A stretch of 64,000 bases of DNA from contig BTRK01000005.1 of NCBI GenBank assembly GCA_036245805.1, positions 6,262,001-6,326,000 on the forward strand, in the 5' to 3' direction. Positions within the stretch are counted from its first letter, which is position 1, and each line of letters opens with the position of its first letter. The DNA comes from Pristionchus mayeri (lineage: Eukaryota > Nematoda > Chromadorea > Rhabditida > Neodiplogasteridae). Positions 47,911 through 59,272 of the stretch are shown here, one piece after another. A program made the translations under genes and the position numbers. The notes below the pieces were generated by a model. The model had not been told where the DNA came from. It ran no database searches and worked only from the letters and a program-made list of their open reading frames with translations.

Positions 47911-49760
47911 CAAATACTCCTTGCTGCTTTTCCAATCGCGGCGTTTCCACTACAAGCCATGTTCTACCTGTTCCTCATCCAATCAGGAAAATGTGAGTAC
48001 AAGGTTAAATAGTGCCTGACGAGAAATGCATGAGTTACACTCCCTCGCGAGTATCTAGAAACATTCAACCAACTAGAATATCTAGACCACTCGATCATTG
48101 TAGAATATGATTGAGACAGAGGGCTGCTGATAACTAGTTCGGGCAATAAACGCCGACAATGTGCAGCAATGCTTTTGACTATTAGGTTGATTCAAATGTT
48201 TCTTTCTTTTTTCGTTTTCAAATTTCTGCCGTTTTGTTTGAACCCTCACGAATTTCCGACAACTATATGGTAGGGTCGTGATTGTAGATTACATCCATAG
48301 AGTTGTTATGATTCTACGTATCATCGTAAGAAGTTCTCAAATTTCAAAAATTAAAAATCAGAAAACGGTCACTTTTTAACATTTTCGATTGGATGCTGGT
48401 TTTCTTATAGTTGTGGGCCAACTTGTTCTTCGAAGTCAACTAACAATAGGACAAGACTACATTGTTCAGATAAGAGCTAAAAATTCGGATTCAAGCGCGC
48501 GTAGGAAACAATGGACCCCGAAAAGTGCTGATTTCGGCGCATGAATCTCAAGATCATGATTTCGAAAATTTCAGTTCTTAAACGGGACGGAGAATCCATT
48601 CCAAAAAAGCACATGTATACACACACGTGTGGGTACTTCACAACGTATCATAGCTTATTCCTCCTCACCGATATGCAAGAATAATGTGCTCATTAATAGA
48701 AATTCCGAAATTTGTGAAAAGTACGGTTCGATAATTGGGCACGTATTTCAAAAAGGCTATTCATGGCTGAGTAGTGTTGATGTGTCATATGATATGCCCA
48801 ATCACAGTACTCTACAATAACATGCCAAAGTCGAGCTCATCACATTTCTCCATGGAGATTTGGATATTGAAAAGTCCTTAGTGCTGACCTAGTTTGACAA
48901 TTTCGGAATTTTACTGTCCCATGCTCACTTATCTAACCGGCTCAATATAACGCCCGCTATAGAGTGTTTGTATCCCCGCATCATCTTTGAAAAATCATTA
49001 GTTGATTGGTCGAATGCGAAGAATTTGGGGAGGTCAAAATGTGCAAGCAAGAAAAAAGAAAGAAACTTTTGAATCAACCCTAATAGAATGTTTTGCCAAT
49101 GCTATGCGAATATCATTCCTTATACATCGGCAAGTATACTTTAAGCTGTTGTCTTATCTATCGTTCTACTGATTTCTTGCAATTGGTGTCCATAGCTGTT
49201 CGCTATTTGCCATTCCGGATTAAACAGCAACTGGCGGATCGATTGCAACTCGTACTTTTTCTACTATGAGGTGCCAAATTATATAATCTTTTATATGATT
49301 ATTTCATATCATTATATAAAAATATTATCATACAATCAGAAATAAATGTTTAACAATTATTACGAAAGTAAATTCAGATTACCGTACTATGCATGATGCC
49401 TTACATTGGTTGCCTCGACTTCCGATATCCTACATGAACCCAAACTTTTTGGTTACAATGTGTATTGCCGTGCAAGGTCAGACTAAATCCCCCAATTAAT
49501 TTATCTTATCCTAAATTATCTCTAATTTTATCCCTAAATGGAGCTGAAATATAATCCATCCTTAATCGTTACATTTCAGCAATTTCGTGCTTTGTTTTGC
49601 ATGCGCACGATGATATTTCGAATCAGGTGATTGGAATCGCCTCGTTTTCTAACCCAATTGACTCTGGTGATGGAGAGGATGGAGAGAAACTCCTCAAGAA
49701 CCTGCCGCGCGAATCGCAGCATTCCCAAGCATTTACAAGAATGGATACGAACTTCTCTAA
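47911..49760 (+). pseudogene. Right-arm copy of four-TM gene 2, frameshifted
   Basis: Exons 47911-47992 (intact), 49146-49270 (same length as its twin but with one T gained and one T lost, so frameshifted between them), 49378-49476 (one C lost) and 49580-49760 (three indels). The mariner-like MITE is in intron 1, as in the left arm. Confidence 0.7.
48182..49083. mobile_element. Mariner-like MITE, right-arm copy
   Basis: Inverted twin of 42630-43527 with the same TTAGGTTGATTCAAA ends. It arose by the segmental duplication, not by a second insertion, because the host intron position is the same. Confidence 0.8.
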
Positions 49761-50512
49761 GATGGATTTGTTTTGGTCGATTTAGATTGTAACTTCATTT
49801 GTTATCCATTATTTGAAGTGATAGTTTAATTTCTGAAAAATTAGAAATACACATTTAATAATTGGATATTCATCTGTATTCGGATTACGATCACGCGTAG
49901 AGTAATCATGTGATTTATCCGGATAAGACGTTAATGAATCGGCGTTATATGCAGACATCACCATACACCTAAAGTATACTAAACAGTGCTGACGAGAACA
50001 AGAGGAAACGCAGGAACATTAAACGTCGACACATCTAAAGTTCATTGAGCCAGACATGTACAATGGCTCAACAACTATCAGCCTATCGAAGTCACAGGAC
50101 AGCAAGCGATGATCGCAATTCAGACAACCTAGAAATATAACGTCTCATCAACGCAAATGTCTCCTGTCAAGCGCATGCTGAGTCACGGAAACTGAGAAGA
50201 GTTATAATGCGGCGTCAGTATAATGATGTTGTAACACCTGCCATATGCTCCCCTTCCGTTTCCGATTTCTCCATCTGTGGTAGCATCGGTTTGTATCCTA
50301 TCTTTCCCCATTTTACTACGTGTCGTTTCGCAGGATTGCGCAATAGTTGCATCAATTCGCCATGATTTCAGTAAGACATCTACTAATAAATTCATACGTT
50401 ATTTGTTCTCAATGCTTACTTACTATTTCATTCACAGTTCGTAGATAAATCTTAACATTTTCAGATGATTCAAGATGCAGTACAAAACGTTTGTGCATTC
50501 CCTCGATTCAGG

Positions 50513-50820
50513 ATGAATAAAGGACACGTGCACAGCCTCACAATGGCTGCATTTCCAGTGCAATGCGTCGCGTTGGCCCTTATTCAGCGTTGGTGAATAC
50601 CTGGCGTAAGTTATTTATCGATTCATTGGCTCCTAACTAGAGTGCTGGAAGGAAGAGCTGGAAAATCATAAATGTGGTCATACAAACGATATCAAGGGAA
50701 AACATTGATATTTGGGAGACTGATTATTTTGAGGGCACATATACGCTTAGTTTGTACATTATTTTGTTGGGTTGAGCATCTCATTTGCATATTAGAATGA
50801 ATATTCTAAAAATAGCAGAC
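50513..50820 (+). pseudogene. Right-arm copy of four-TM gene 3, cut by the gap
   Basis: Only exon 1 (50513-50605) is present, with two extra bases relative to the left arm (cgcgttggccc, gttggtgaatacc). The following exons would lie in the N gap. Confidence 0.7.
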
Positions 50821-51320
50821 NNNNNNNNNNNNNNNNNNNNNNNNNNNNNNNNNNNNNNNNNNNNNNNNNNNNNNNNNNNNNNNNNNNNNNNNNNNNNNNN
50901 NNNNNNNNNNNNNNNNNNNNNNNNNNNNNNNNNNNNNNNNNNNNNNNNNNNNNNNNNNNNNNNNNNNNNNNNNNNNNNNNNNNNNNNNNNNNNNNNNNNN
51001 NNNNNNNNNNNNNNNNNNNNNNNNNNNNNNNNNNNNNNNNNNNNNNNNNNNNNNNNNNNNNNNNNNNNNNNNNNNNNNNNNNNNNNNNNNNNNNNNNNNN
51101 NNNNNNNNNNNNNNNNNNNNNNNNNNNNNNNNNNNNNNNNNNNNNNNNNNNNNNNNNNNNNNNNNNNNNNNNNNNNNNNNNNNNNNNNNNNNNNNNNNNN
51201 NNNNNNNNNNNNNNNNNNNNNNNNNNNNNNNNNNNNNNNNNNNNNNNNNNNNNNNNNNNNNNNNNNNNNNNNNNNNNNNNNNNNNNNNNNNNNNNNNNNN
51301 NNNNNNNNNNNNNNNNNNNN
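50821..51320. other. Assembly gap, 500 N
   Basis: Exactly 500 Ns, a conventional placeholder size. By comparison with the left arm it hides about 2.27 kb containing exons 2-4 of four-TM gene 3, the long CT microsatellite and most of a 1.3-kb foldback element. Confidence 0.97.
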
Positions 51321-51752
51321 GTCTGGAAAGTTCATTCCCGATTTGCACCAAAATTGTTTTATGGCCTTTATACAGTACTACAAACATCCCTGTAAAATGG
51401 CTTAATGCTTTTTTGAGTTTAACCCATAGATGTGTTCGGGAAACCAATGAAGAAATTGCCATGCGAAGTTCTCATACATCATGTAGAGAATGAAAAACTA
51501 CCCCACGAAATCACTTTTCGTCTTTATTGCATGTATCTGAATTGTGATAGACGTCAAAAACAGGAAAATACCGTGATTTTAGGACGCTCCATAGCTCACC
51601 AAATATGACCATATATGCAAAATGAGACTGATCAACGTCATCAGCATCCACAACAACCTCAAATTTCATGTTTTCGAAAAATCACTGTCCCAGCCCATGT
51701 AGTGCCACTGGCCCTATAAACCATAATGCGCGAGGAGAGGACAGCCGAGAAC

Positions 51753-51824
51753 GGGGGCATAGCTCAGTGGTAGAGCATCTGTGCATGGATATGAAGGTCG
51801 TGGGTTCGAATCCCGCTGCTTCCA
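51753..51824 (+). other. tRNA-like sequence, right-arm copy
   Basis: Counterpart of 38099-38171, one T shorter in the D loop (gtggtagag for gtggttagag). Confidence 0.6.
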
Positions 51825-52071
51825 TCAGTCTTTTGTGCGCTCCTCTGATGAGAGACTTACAATCTCTACATAGGGAAGCAACCGTTCGGAACGGTGGGAG
51901 TGTACCCCAGAGTGCTTGCCCGGATCAAGTCATGAGGCCAAAAGATGATGGTATGAGTACCGTTCTCAGTGAGGGCTGGTTGCCTCGATGGAACTCGGCT
52001 TATGGAGGGGTGGCATGTAGTGACCACTGGCCCTATGAACCATAATGCGCGAGGAGAGGACAGCCGAGAAC

Positions 52072-52144
52072 GGGGGCATAGCTCAGTGGTTAGAGCATCT
52101 GTCCATGGATATGAAGGTCGTGGGTTCGAATCCCGCTGCCACCA
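52072..52144 (+). other. tRNA-like sequence, right-arm copy
   Basis: Counterpart of 37779-37851, identical over 73 nt as far as I can read. Same imperfect anticodon arm. Confidence 0.6.
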
Positions 52145-52286
52145 TCAGTCTTTTGTGCGCTCCTCTGGCATGAGAGACTTACAATCTCTACACCCCTTCA
52201 ATGAATTGTCCGCTTCTTAGAGATACGGCGTCAGATACTTAAATAAGAAAGGAGGATCATCTTATTGTTAATCATGCTCATTTCAG

Positions 52287-54205
52287 CAAATACTGATTGG
52301 TGTTCTTCCAGTCGCCGCCTTCTCACTGCAGGCACTAGTCTATCTGGTCCTCATCCAATCAGATAGAGGTAAATGGAATGACAATTATTGCGATATAGGA
52401 ACGAATCATTTGAAATAGAGATCGGAAACGATCATACAGTTTAATCAGTGCCCTCCACAATTTTTAAAATAGTGGGCAAACTCGTATTCCATCAAGTTAT
52501 TCCGAGAGTGATTTTATACCGTAAATGCAAATAAGATCCTCCCTTCTCACCCCCCCCCCCCCCCCCTCCTCAACCGTCGAGATAGTATACGTGGATTGTA
52601 GGGAACCGCTTAATCAATCTGCATACTTTCTAGCTCATAATCAAGCGAGCCATTTCCACCCCACTAGATATATCCAGAAATGAAGATAACTCTAATGCAA
52701 ACAATGCGCAATACCGACAATATGTAATATTATTTTGTCGTTACCATAGTTGTCCAACACTGGCGGCGAGGCATTTTCAAGCCATGAACCCCATGGTCAA
52801 CCGGCACTTCCCCCTCAACTAGAGGGGGGAGTGCTCAACCATAAATATGGGTTCATGGTCAACAATTGATTGATGGGTCAATGGTGGGTCAAGACTAGTT
52901 ACCGTACCCAACAAATAGTACAGTACCCCCAGATACCGTATACAACTACCGTAACCCTCGATTATCGCAAACTAACTTTATTTTCAAAAAGTCCTGGTAC
53001 CGTGCCCAATCGATTTTAGAGTACCCAAGTAACTACCGTAACCCAGTTCCCTGGGTCAAACATTTTTTTCTAAAAAAATAGAAAAAAATTTCTAAAAATT
53101 CCAAATCGATCACAAAATGATTATACAGTAATTAGAGATACGGAAGGACAATTTAAAATATTGATTTGCTCGATTTTAGTTTTTTTTTTTTTTTTTTTAA
53201 TGTTTGACCCAAGGAACTGGATCTGACTCAAGGAACTGGGTTACGGTAGTTACTTGGGTACTCTAAACTGTACAATCGATTGGACACGGTACCAGATTTT
53301 TTTTAAAAATAAAGTTAGTTTGTGATAATCGAGGGTTACGGTATTTGCATACGGTATCTCGGGGTACTGTACTATCGATTGGGTACGGTAACTAGTCTTG
53401 ACCTACCATTGACCTACCAATCAATTTTTGACCATGAACCCCTTATTCATGGGAGTCGCCGCCGGCGTGGGCAACTATGATCGTTACTCTTACTATTTTG
53501 CAATGTTACATGAATATCCTTACCTTGAGTTCAGCGCTTTTTACAGTTGTCACCTTATCCATCATCCTCTGTTTGTATCGATTGGCGCCCACAGCGCTTA
53601 TGCTCTCTGCCATTTCGGAATTCGCGGCTGGCGGATTGATTACAAATTGTACTTCTTCTATTACCAGGTTACGATTAATATTTTCAATTACCACATTATT
53701 TTCGCTCATCCTCAACTATCCTTATACGAGGCAAATGCAAAAAAATGACAAAAATGATTTCAGATAGCCGTCCTATTCGTGATCATCTACTTTTCTTGCT
53801 ACGGCAGAAGCCCTATTGATCTGGTTATTGTGCCTCTAACAGTGCAAGGTCACTCAATTCGCCCTAAATGTTTCCTTACGTTCGTCCTACACAATTAAGA
53901 GCACAATTGTTAAATGATATCAGATGAAAACATATCTTTCTCATCTGCTTTTCAGCGCACCAATTCGGATGTGAATTATTGCGTCATTCCGTCTTTGATA
54001 TAACAGGCGGAATTGTAAAAAAATCGTCCCCTTTTCAGTGTTCTGCGTCGCTCTGTATACCGGCAATGAGCTCATCGAAGTAGTGATTGGCTTCTTCTAC
54101 TGTGTAGATCCGTCCGAAGTCTGCGAAAATGAAGGGAACTTGAACTTCCCACTAGAATTCGCGGCATTTCCCTGCATTCACGAGGACGGATACGAAATTC
54201 TCTGA
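52287..54205 (+). CDS. Four-TM family protein (gene 4), one frameshift in exon 2
   Basis: Family unrecognised. Exons: 52287-52368 (QILIGVLPVAAFSLQALVYL), 53547-53667 (VVTLSIILCLY, then in another frame IGAHSAYALCHFGIRGWRID and YFFYYQ), 53764-53848 (IAVLFVIIYFSCYG, ends PLTVQ) and 54039-54205 (VFCVALYTGNELIEVVIGFF ... FAAFPCIHEDGYEIL stop). Exon 2 is 121 nt where the phase needs 3n+2, so a one-base change near 53580 breaks it; paralogue alignment shows both halves are the right sequence. A full foldback element lies in intron 1, and the palindrome arm ends inside it, which is why only exon 1 is duplicated on the left. AATAAA follows at 54263-54268. The 5' exon with the ATG was not found. Confidence 0.62.
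52848..53444. mobile_element. Complete foldback element at the right-arm end
   Basis: Terminal repeats of about 290 bp: gggttcatggtcaacaattg ... gttaccgtacccaac, and the inverted gttgggt-like acggtaactagtcttgac ... caatttttgaccatgaaccc. The core has the paired ctggtaccgtgcccaatcga / tcgattggacacggtaccag. The centre is T/A-rich. Non-coding. This is the only full copy; the left-arm copy lacks one outer flank. Confidence 0.78.
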
Positions 54206-54557
54206 AATTGGAAATTTTGCTCGTTTGATTTCTATTGTAACCCTTCCGAACAAAAGCCTATGAATAAATGCCTACACATATTTCAGTCATTCCAAGAAAG
54301 CAAAGTATGCGCTCGTTCAGCGCGCTTTTATCTGCTCTTCAGATCTAATGTGGTGTGTCAACACATCAATCAAGCACATCTACACATACTCTTCTCAAGG
54401 TTCTCTAACACTTGCGTTCATAACTCCACTATCTCGCCCTTCCACTAGTTTGACGACGTAATTTCAATCTGATGTATACCTGTACCCGCATCATTGTATT
54501 GCTTTAAAAGGCGGCATGGATGTACCATTCGAATCACATTTCACACCTAGGCAACAT

Positions 54558-56750
54558 GAGGACAGCTACTCAACTGACCTTGCTCTGGTGAGCTCTTTGA
54601 ACTCTTCATGAGCAATTATCATCGGATCTATAAATGGTTTCGAAAGAAATCCATCTTTTCACTATGTATGTCTCTCTCATCGTACTGACCAGTGATAGTC
54701 TACATAATCCCTATTCTGAATATGTTCTTGCTGAATATGTGCTTGGCATTCATTTCAGCGCGTTGCTTCCTCTCGCAGTCAATGGCTTGGCAACGGCTTG
54801 GCGGGGTACTGGCGGAGCCGTTCCGCGTTTCCGTCAGTACTCGCCAGGAGGAGCTGCCGCACCTGCGGCTCCACCGGCAGCTGCAGCACCTCCTGCAGCA
54901 GGTAAACAATTTGCCCCATTTTTTCCGTTTAGGCTTGTTTTGGCAACCGGTCATTTAACAAATAATGCAGTTGCCGTATATCATTCATATTTGAATATAA
55001 AATACATGATCCCAATAGTTTCCTTTGTTTTGTCTGCATAGACCCATATTGCATATTCCTTCGACCTGGATACAATGATCATGATGATGGCGAAAATGCT
55101 TGCAGCCGCAGCAGCGGTAGCTGCTGCACCGGCGCCCATAGCGGCTCCTGCTGCTCCGGCTCCAGCCGCTGCTGCTGCTGCACCCGTAGCAGAAGAAGCT
55201 GCCGCGCCTGCTCCCGCAACTGGTATATATTTTTCCCATTGCTCTCTAATCACATACTTTCGAAACCCCGATTGTAAAAACAGTCGTATTTGAACTAATG
55301 ATGACATGTATATCTATCAGTCGTTAATTGTAGCTGCTGCTGCTGCACCAGCGCCGATCGCAGCACCTGCTTCGGCTCCGGCACCCGCCGCTGAAGAAGC
55401 TCCCGCCGCTGCCCCAGCCCCTGCGGCAGCACCTGCTGGTGAAGCGGCCCCAGCAGCGCCAGAGGCAGAAGCAGCGTCTCCTCCGGCTGGGGCGCCCGCC
55501 GCAGCAGAAACAGCGTCTCCTGCCTACCCTGCGAAGGCTCCAGCAGCAGCTGCTGCTGCCCCCGCCCCGGCTGCACCAGTCGCAGAACCAGCCGCACCAC
55601 CTAAACCAGCTCCGGCTCCAGCACCTGCGGCTGCTGCTGCACCTGAACCGGCCCCTGCCTCAGAAGCTGCCGCATCACCAGCCCCAGCGGCTGCTGCAGA
55701 ACCTGCGCCTGCCCCAGCGGCTGCCCCGGCTCCAGCTGAACCAGCTGCTGAAGCAGCTCCAGCACCTGCCACGGCTCCTGCAGCTACTGAACCTGCTGCA
55801 CCTGCTGCACCAGCCCCTACCCCTGCTGCATCTGCTGCGCCGGTGGCGGAACCAAAACCAGCTCCTGCACCCGCCCCTGCTAAACCAGCCCATGCAGCAC
55901 CTGCACCAGTCGCCGAGCCTGCACCTGGTTCTGTACCAACTCCCGCTCCAGCTGCTCTCCCGGTCCCAGCTGAGCCAGCTGCAGCACCAGAAGCTGCCTC
56001 GGCCCCAGAAGCAGCTGCTGAACCAGCTCCCGCGGCCGAACAAGCCCCGGCTCCTGCACCTACTGCTGCCCCGGCCCCTGCTGCGGCTGCAGAACCAGCT
56101 GCAGCTCCTGAACCAGCCCCTGCAGCCGAAGCTGCGCCCGCCCCAGCTCTAGCACCCGCTCCCGCTGCTGCAACGCCAGCACCCACCGCAGGTAGAACAA
56201 GTTATTTCACTTTCGTTGAAGATCACAATCTAGGCAGTGTTTATACCGCAAACTTATGAACACGATCGTTTATCTACTCTTTGGATCTACTATGAAGTGC
56301 CGTTGAGATAGAGAGGAAGATAGTAAATTTCCATAACCACCTTCCATTACAGGCGGCGCCGGAGCCCAGTACGCCAAGGCAGCTACTGCGGCCGCTGCGG
56401 CCGGTTCGGCCGCGCCAGCACCTGCCGCTGCTGCACCAGCTCCTGAGGCAGCTCCAGCTGCTGAAACAGCCCCAGCAGCAGCTGCTGCTGCACCAGTCGC
56501 GGAACCAGCTCCAGCTGCGGCTGTCCCTGTGGCCGCAGCGCCCGCAGCCGCGGCGCCTGAAGCTGGAGCTACAGCAGCTGCTGCCAAATACGGCCGTCAC
56601 CGTCCTGTCGTCAGCCCACTGAGCCGGTTGCTGCAGCGACCTCTAGCTGCTCGACCCGTAGCTGCCGCGAAAGCTGCACTAGCACGAGCTCGAAAGCTGA
56701 AGCTTCGGCGACAGCATGTGAGCTGCTTGTGGCAGCCTGTTGAGCTTTAA
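54558..56750 (+). CDS. Secreted Ala/Pro-rich protein, 515 aa, five exons
   Basis: Exons 54558-54589, 54759-54901, 55106-55222, 55334-56191 and 56353-56750, all in phase; the internal introns after exons 2-4 split a GCx/GGx codon after its first G (phase 1), so those exons are symmetric. Residues 1-20 (MRTATQLTLLCALLPLAVNG) form a clear signal peptide. The rest is about 400 residues of Ala, Pro and Glu in loose repeats (PAPAAEEAPAAAP, AAEPAPAPA) with very few aromatic residues, so an extended, disordered extracellular or surface protein is likely. The last ~55 codons turn Arg/Leu-rich (KYGRHRPVVSPLSRLLQR); the neighbouring relative is conserved in another frame here, suggesting a frameshift near 56590-56620. 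AATAAA at 56779-56784. No conserved domain recognised. Exon 3 offers alternative in-phase acceptors 6-9 bases apart. Confidence 0.85.
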
Positions 56751-57280
56751 GAATATATCTTTACGTTTGTATTACGGGAATAAAGTCGTTGTGATTATGG
56801 AGTAATGACAAGGAAGTACGAACAGATCAGAGAAACAGCGCGAGATTGAGATGCGATCATTGAGCAACGATCTCTTTCTTGCACTTTCCTTATCTTCCTT
56901 GAGCGTTGGTAGAAGGAACAGGGAACTTTCGAAGAATGGAAGGAATGATCAGGGAAACAATGCGAATCATCGAGTCAAGCATAAGACGGTCACTGAGCCA
57001 AAATTTAGGCAAACACACGGTTTGGACAACATATGATGCACGGAAAGTGAAAGTGAAAGTGGGAAGAAGAGGAAAGTGGGGACTTCTTTATCACTTGTCC
57101 TCTGTGGAATTCACTCGTTGTTGCAGCCGCTCAAAGACTGACTTCAGTTTCAAAATTGAAATTTAAAAAAAATCTTTTAAACTCACCCCTGCCTACCCTC
57201 GCCACATTATATCAACATATACTACAATTGATGACGAGTCTTTGTGGTGTACATACAATTGAAAATTAAAAAAAAAAAAC
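56751..57280. other. Intergenic between converging Ala/Pro genes
   Basis: 3' flanks of two tail-to-tail genes, with polyadenylation signals at both edges (56779 on plus, 57286 on minus). The frames here do not look coding. Confidence 0.55.
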
Positions 57281-57286
57281 TTTATT
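57281..57286 (-). terminator. Polyadenylation signal AATAAA
   Basis: On the minus strand AATAAA follows the stop codons of the Ala/Pro-like remnant by about 10 bases. It supports past transcription of that strand. Confidence 0.6.
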
Positions 57287-57960
57287 CGCAAAACAAATCA
57301 ATTCAAAGCACAATAGGCTGCGCAACGCAGCTCGCATGCTGTCGCAGAAGTTGCTGGAGCTGTGTGTGTATCTGCATCAGCACGTACCGGAACCGGCAAG
57401 GCGGCCGGATCAGGTTCACGAGTGTCAACTGGCTCAGCAGAGCCTCTAGAGAGAGGAGCAACCGCCGTTGGCTTGTAATACTAGGCAGAAGCTGCAATGA
57501 TATTGAAGGAGAGTGCATTATAATCGTTGAACATTTTTAAACATCCATGTGCATTAGAATATCGTAGATCTGATGAGGAAAAATTGGAATATGTTGTAAT
57601 GAGCACCGACAATCTTACAAGAAATGACTCCTAAGTTTTGCGAGCTCTCTCGCTCAGATAAGTCAAATATCATTCTTGCAGCCATCCCTTTTTAAGAGAT
57701 TAAAATTTTGATCAAATATAATAACCAAAAATACGAACCAGCAGCTGCTGCAGCTGCAGTAGTGAGTTCAGCAGTTGTATAAGCTGAAGAGGTCGACGGG
57801 GCAGGCGCGTGTTCGGCGGCTGGTTCAGCAGCCGGCTCCGATGCTGGGGTCGGTTCAGCCGGATTAGCCGCGGGGGTGGGCGCAGAGGGATGGGACGAGC
57901 CATAGATGGTGATGTATGGATCACAGTGGAAGGGATAGGATGTATTGAAAAGCAGATTTT
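57287..57960 (-). pseudogene. Degraded relative of the Ala/Pro-rich secreted gene
   Basis: Minus-strand block 57950-57738 reads YPFHCDPYITIYGSSHPSAP, then repeats such as PAEPTPASEPAAEP, ending TTAAAAAAG at a phase-1 donor like those of the neighbour. Block about 57500-57297 reads PTAVAPLSRGSAEPVDTREP ... SATACELRCAAYCALN stop. In the homologous position the neighbour has EASATACELLVAAC in an alternative frame. Problems: a TAG follows the best acceptor (ttgcag, then ASA stop), the first block has no acceptor or ATG in frame, and no signal-peptide exon is seen. So it is a broken gene or a fragment. Confidence 0.6.
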
Positions 57961-59100
57961 ATACTAGCCTCTGTCCATTTGTGAGCTGCTCAATACTAGA
58001 GAACCACTTTTTGACCCGCCTTCAATGACCCCTAAAATACGAGTTCTCAATCGCGCGATCTCACTTCCTCATCCGTGATACATTTTGATCTCCACGTCAA
58101 ATGCACTGATTCGATGGTTCCCAGACTCACAAGATTGCTCTCTGATGAATTTTGTAACATACCACAATCTAATGAAAACTTCTTGTATAAAACAGAAAAG
58201 GCTCTGCTCATATAAATAATAATTTCCTCTCATAGCTCATCATTTGCTGTCCAAAAAACCCATCGTGGTAGCATCGTAATGGATTTCACGTGCTGCTAGA
58301 AAGACCTTTTGTTTCACTGATCCTTCCCACTACTCTTCGATAGTTCCGTGTGCTTTCAGCTCCCCAGGAAGAAAAGGAAAGTGAAAGAAGATTGTGTTTT
58401 TAAAAGTGATCTCTAATATCTCCTCAAAGTCGCTGTGTTTCTCTGATCTTTTGAAAACAATCACAATTGTTCAAAAAAAAAGATTTTTTTTATTAATATG
58501 ATGCGATCTTCGAGGTTATCTTCGACCAACGAAAACATTAAATGACAAGTATCTCAAGATTTGCATTTCGTGGAGCGCGCACTAGGTCGGAAACCAAACA
58601 TTTTTTAATTATTTTAAAATACGGTTCCCCTTGTCACAACTTCTTCTGTAACGTCGAGTGTCATTCGGGACGTTGCCTCTAAATTACCCGCACTCTTTCG
58701 TTGATCGATCGGTCGAAAATATATGTGAAATGGTGAACCGAATAACGAACTCTTTTTCCCATCCGAGATATCAGAAGAGGAGAGGGAGCTAGGATCAGAT
58801 AAATTATATGATTAATGATCAGAGAATCACCGCGACATACATAGAGATTTTTTTTTAAAAACACATCTCCTTTGCACTTTCCTCATATTTTTGGAATGCC
58901 GGAACAAGAAAGTTGGAGGAGAAAACGATCAGAGAAACAACTCGACTTTCCCTGGAATGCAGAAAGAGACGGGGCTATATAACGCGCTTCCTCAAATTAG
59001 CTGCCTCCCGTATGTCCTTCATCTACTCAATAGACATCGAATTTCGTGCAATTGTATCTTCTTTTCGCATACTATCTTGACCGATCGATGAGTGAGATAA
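57961..59100. other. Intergenic
   Basis: No supported gene. A worn family 2 hairpin lies near 58676-58752 (cgcactctttcgttgatcga ... ccgaataacgaactc). Confidence 0.5.
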
Positions 59101-59128
59101 GTAAGAGACGATTGGCCTAATTGCGCAG

Positions 59129-59272
59129 GCTGCCGCACCTGATCACCCGCCTGCCACTCCTCCATCTGTTCTCGTGAGCAGCCGCATCCTGCTGCGCGCC
59201 ACACTCACCCTCCAGACCTCCTCCAGAAACGGCTATATCCCCCGCCCGAATCTCTTGGCGCCCTAGAGTGAG
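59129..59272 (+). pseudogene. Possible exon of an Ala/Pro-type gene
   Basis: After an acceptor-like ttgcgcag the frame reads AAAPDHPPATPPSVLVSSRI and later RNGYIPRPNLLAP stop. The composition and GC richness resemble the Ala/Pro genes 2-4 kb upstream, but there are no other exons, so this is only a suggestion. Confidence 0.3.

Larger units (their letters stand above)
46260..53294. repeat. Right arm of the palindrome, interrupted by a gap
   Basis: Inverted match to 36636-45430. Sequence 50820 corresponds to about 40870 on the left, and 51321 to about 38600, so the 500 Ns stand for roughly 2.27 kb if the arms are equal. The arm carries many one-base indels relative to the left arm, mostly in homopolymers. 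Confidence 0.88.

Noticed and set aside
50781..51462. Open frames of about 200 residues across the N gap
   Set aside because: They read through Ns and carry no information.
55295..56600. Long antisense frames opposite the Ala/Pro gene (Gly/Ala- or Cys/Arg/Ser-rich)
   Set aside because: They are mirror images of GC-rich GCN/CCN repeats on the coding strand, which has the signal peptide and splice sites.
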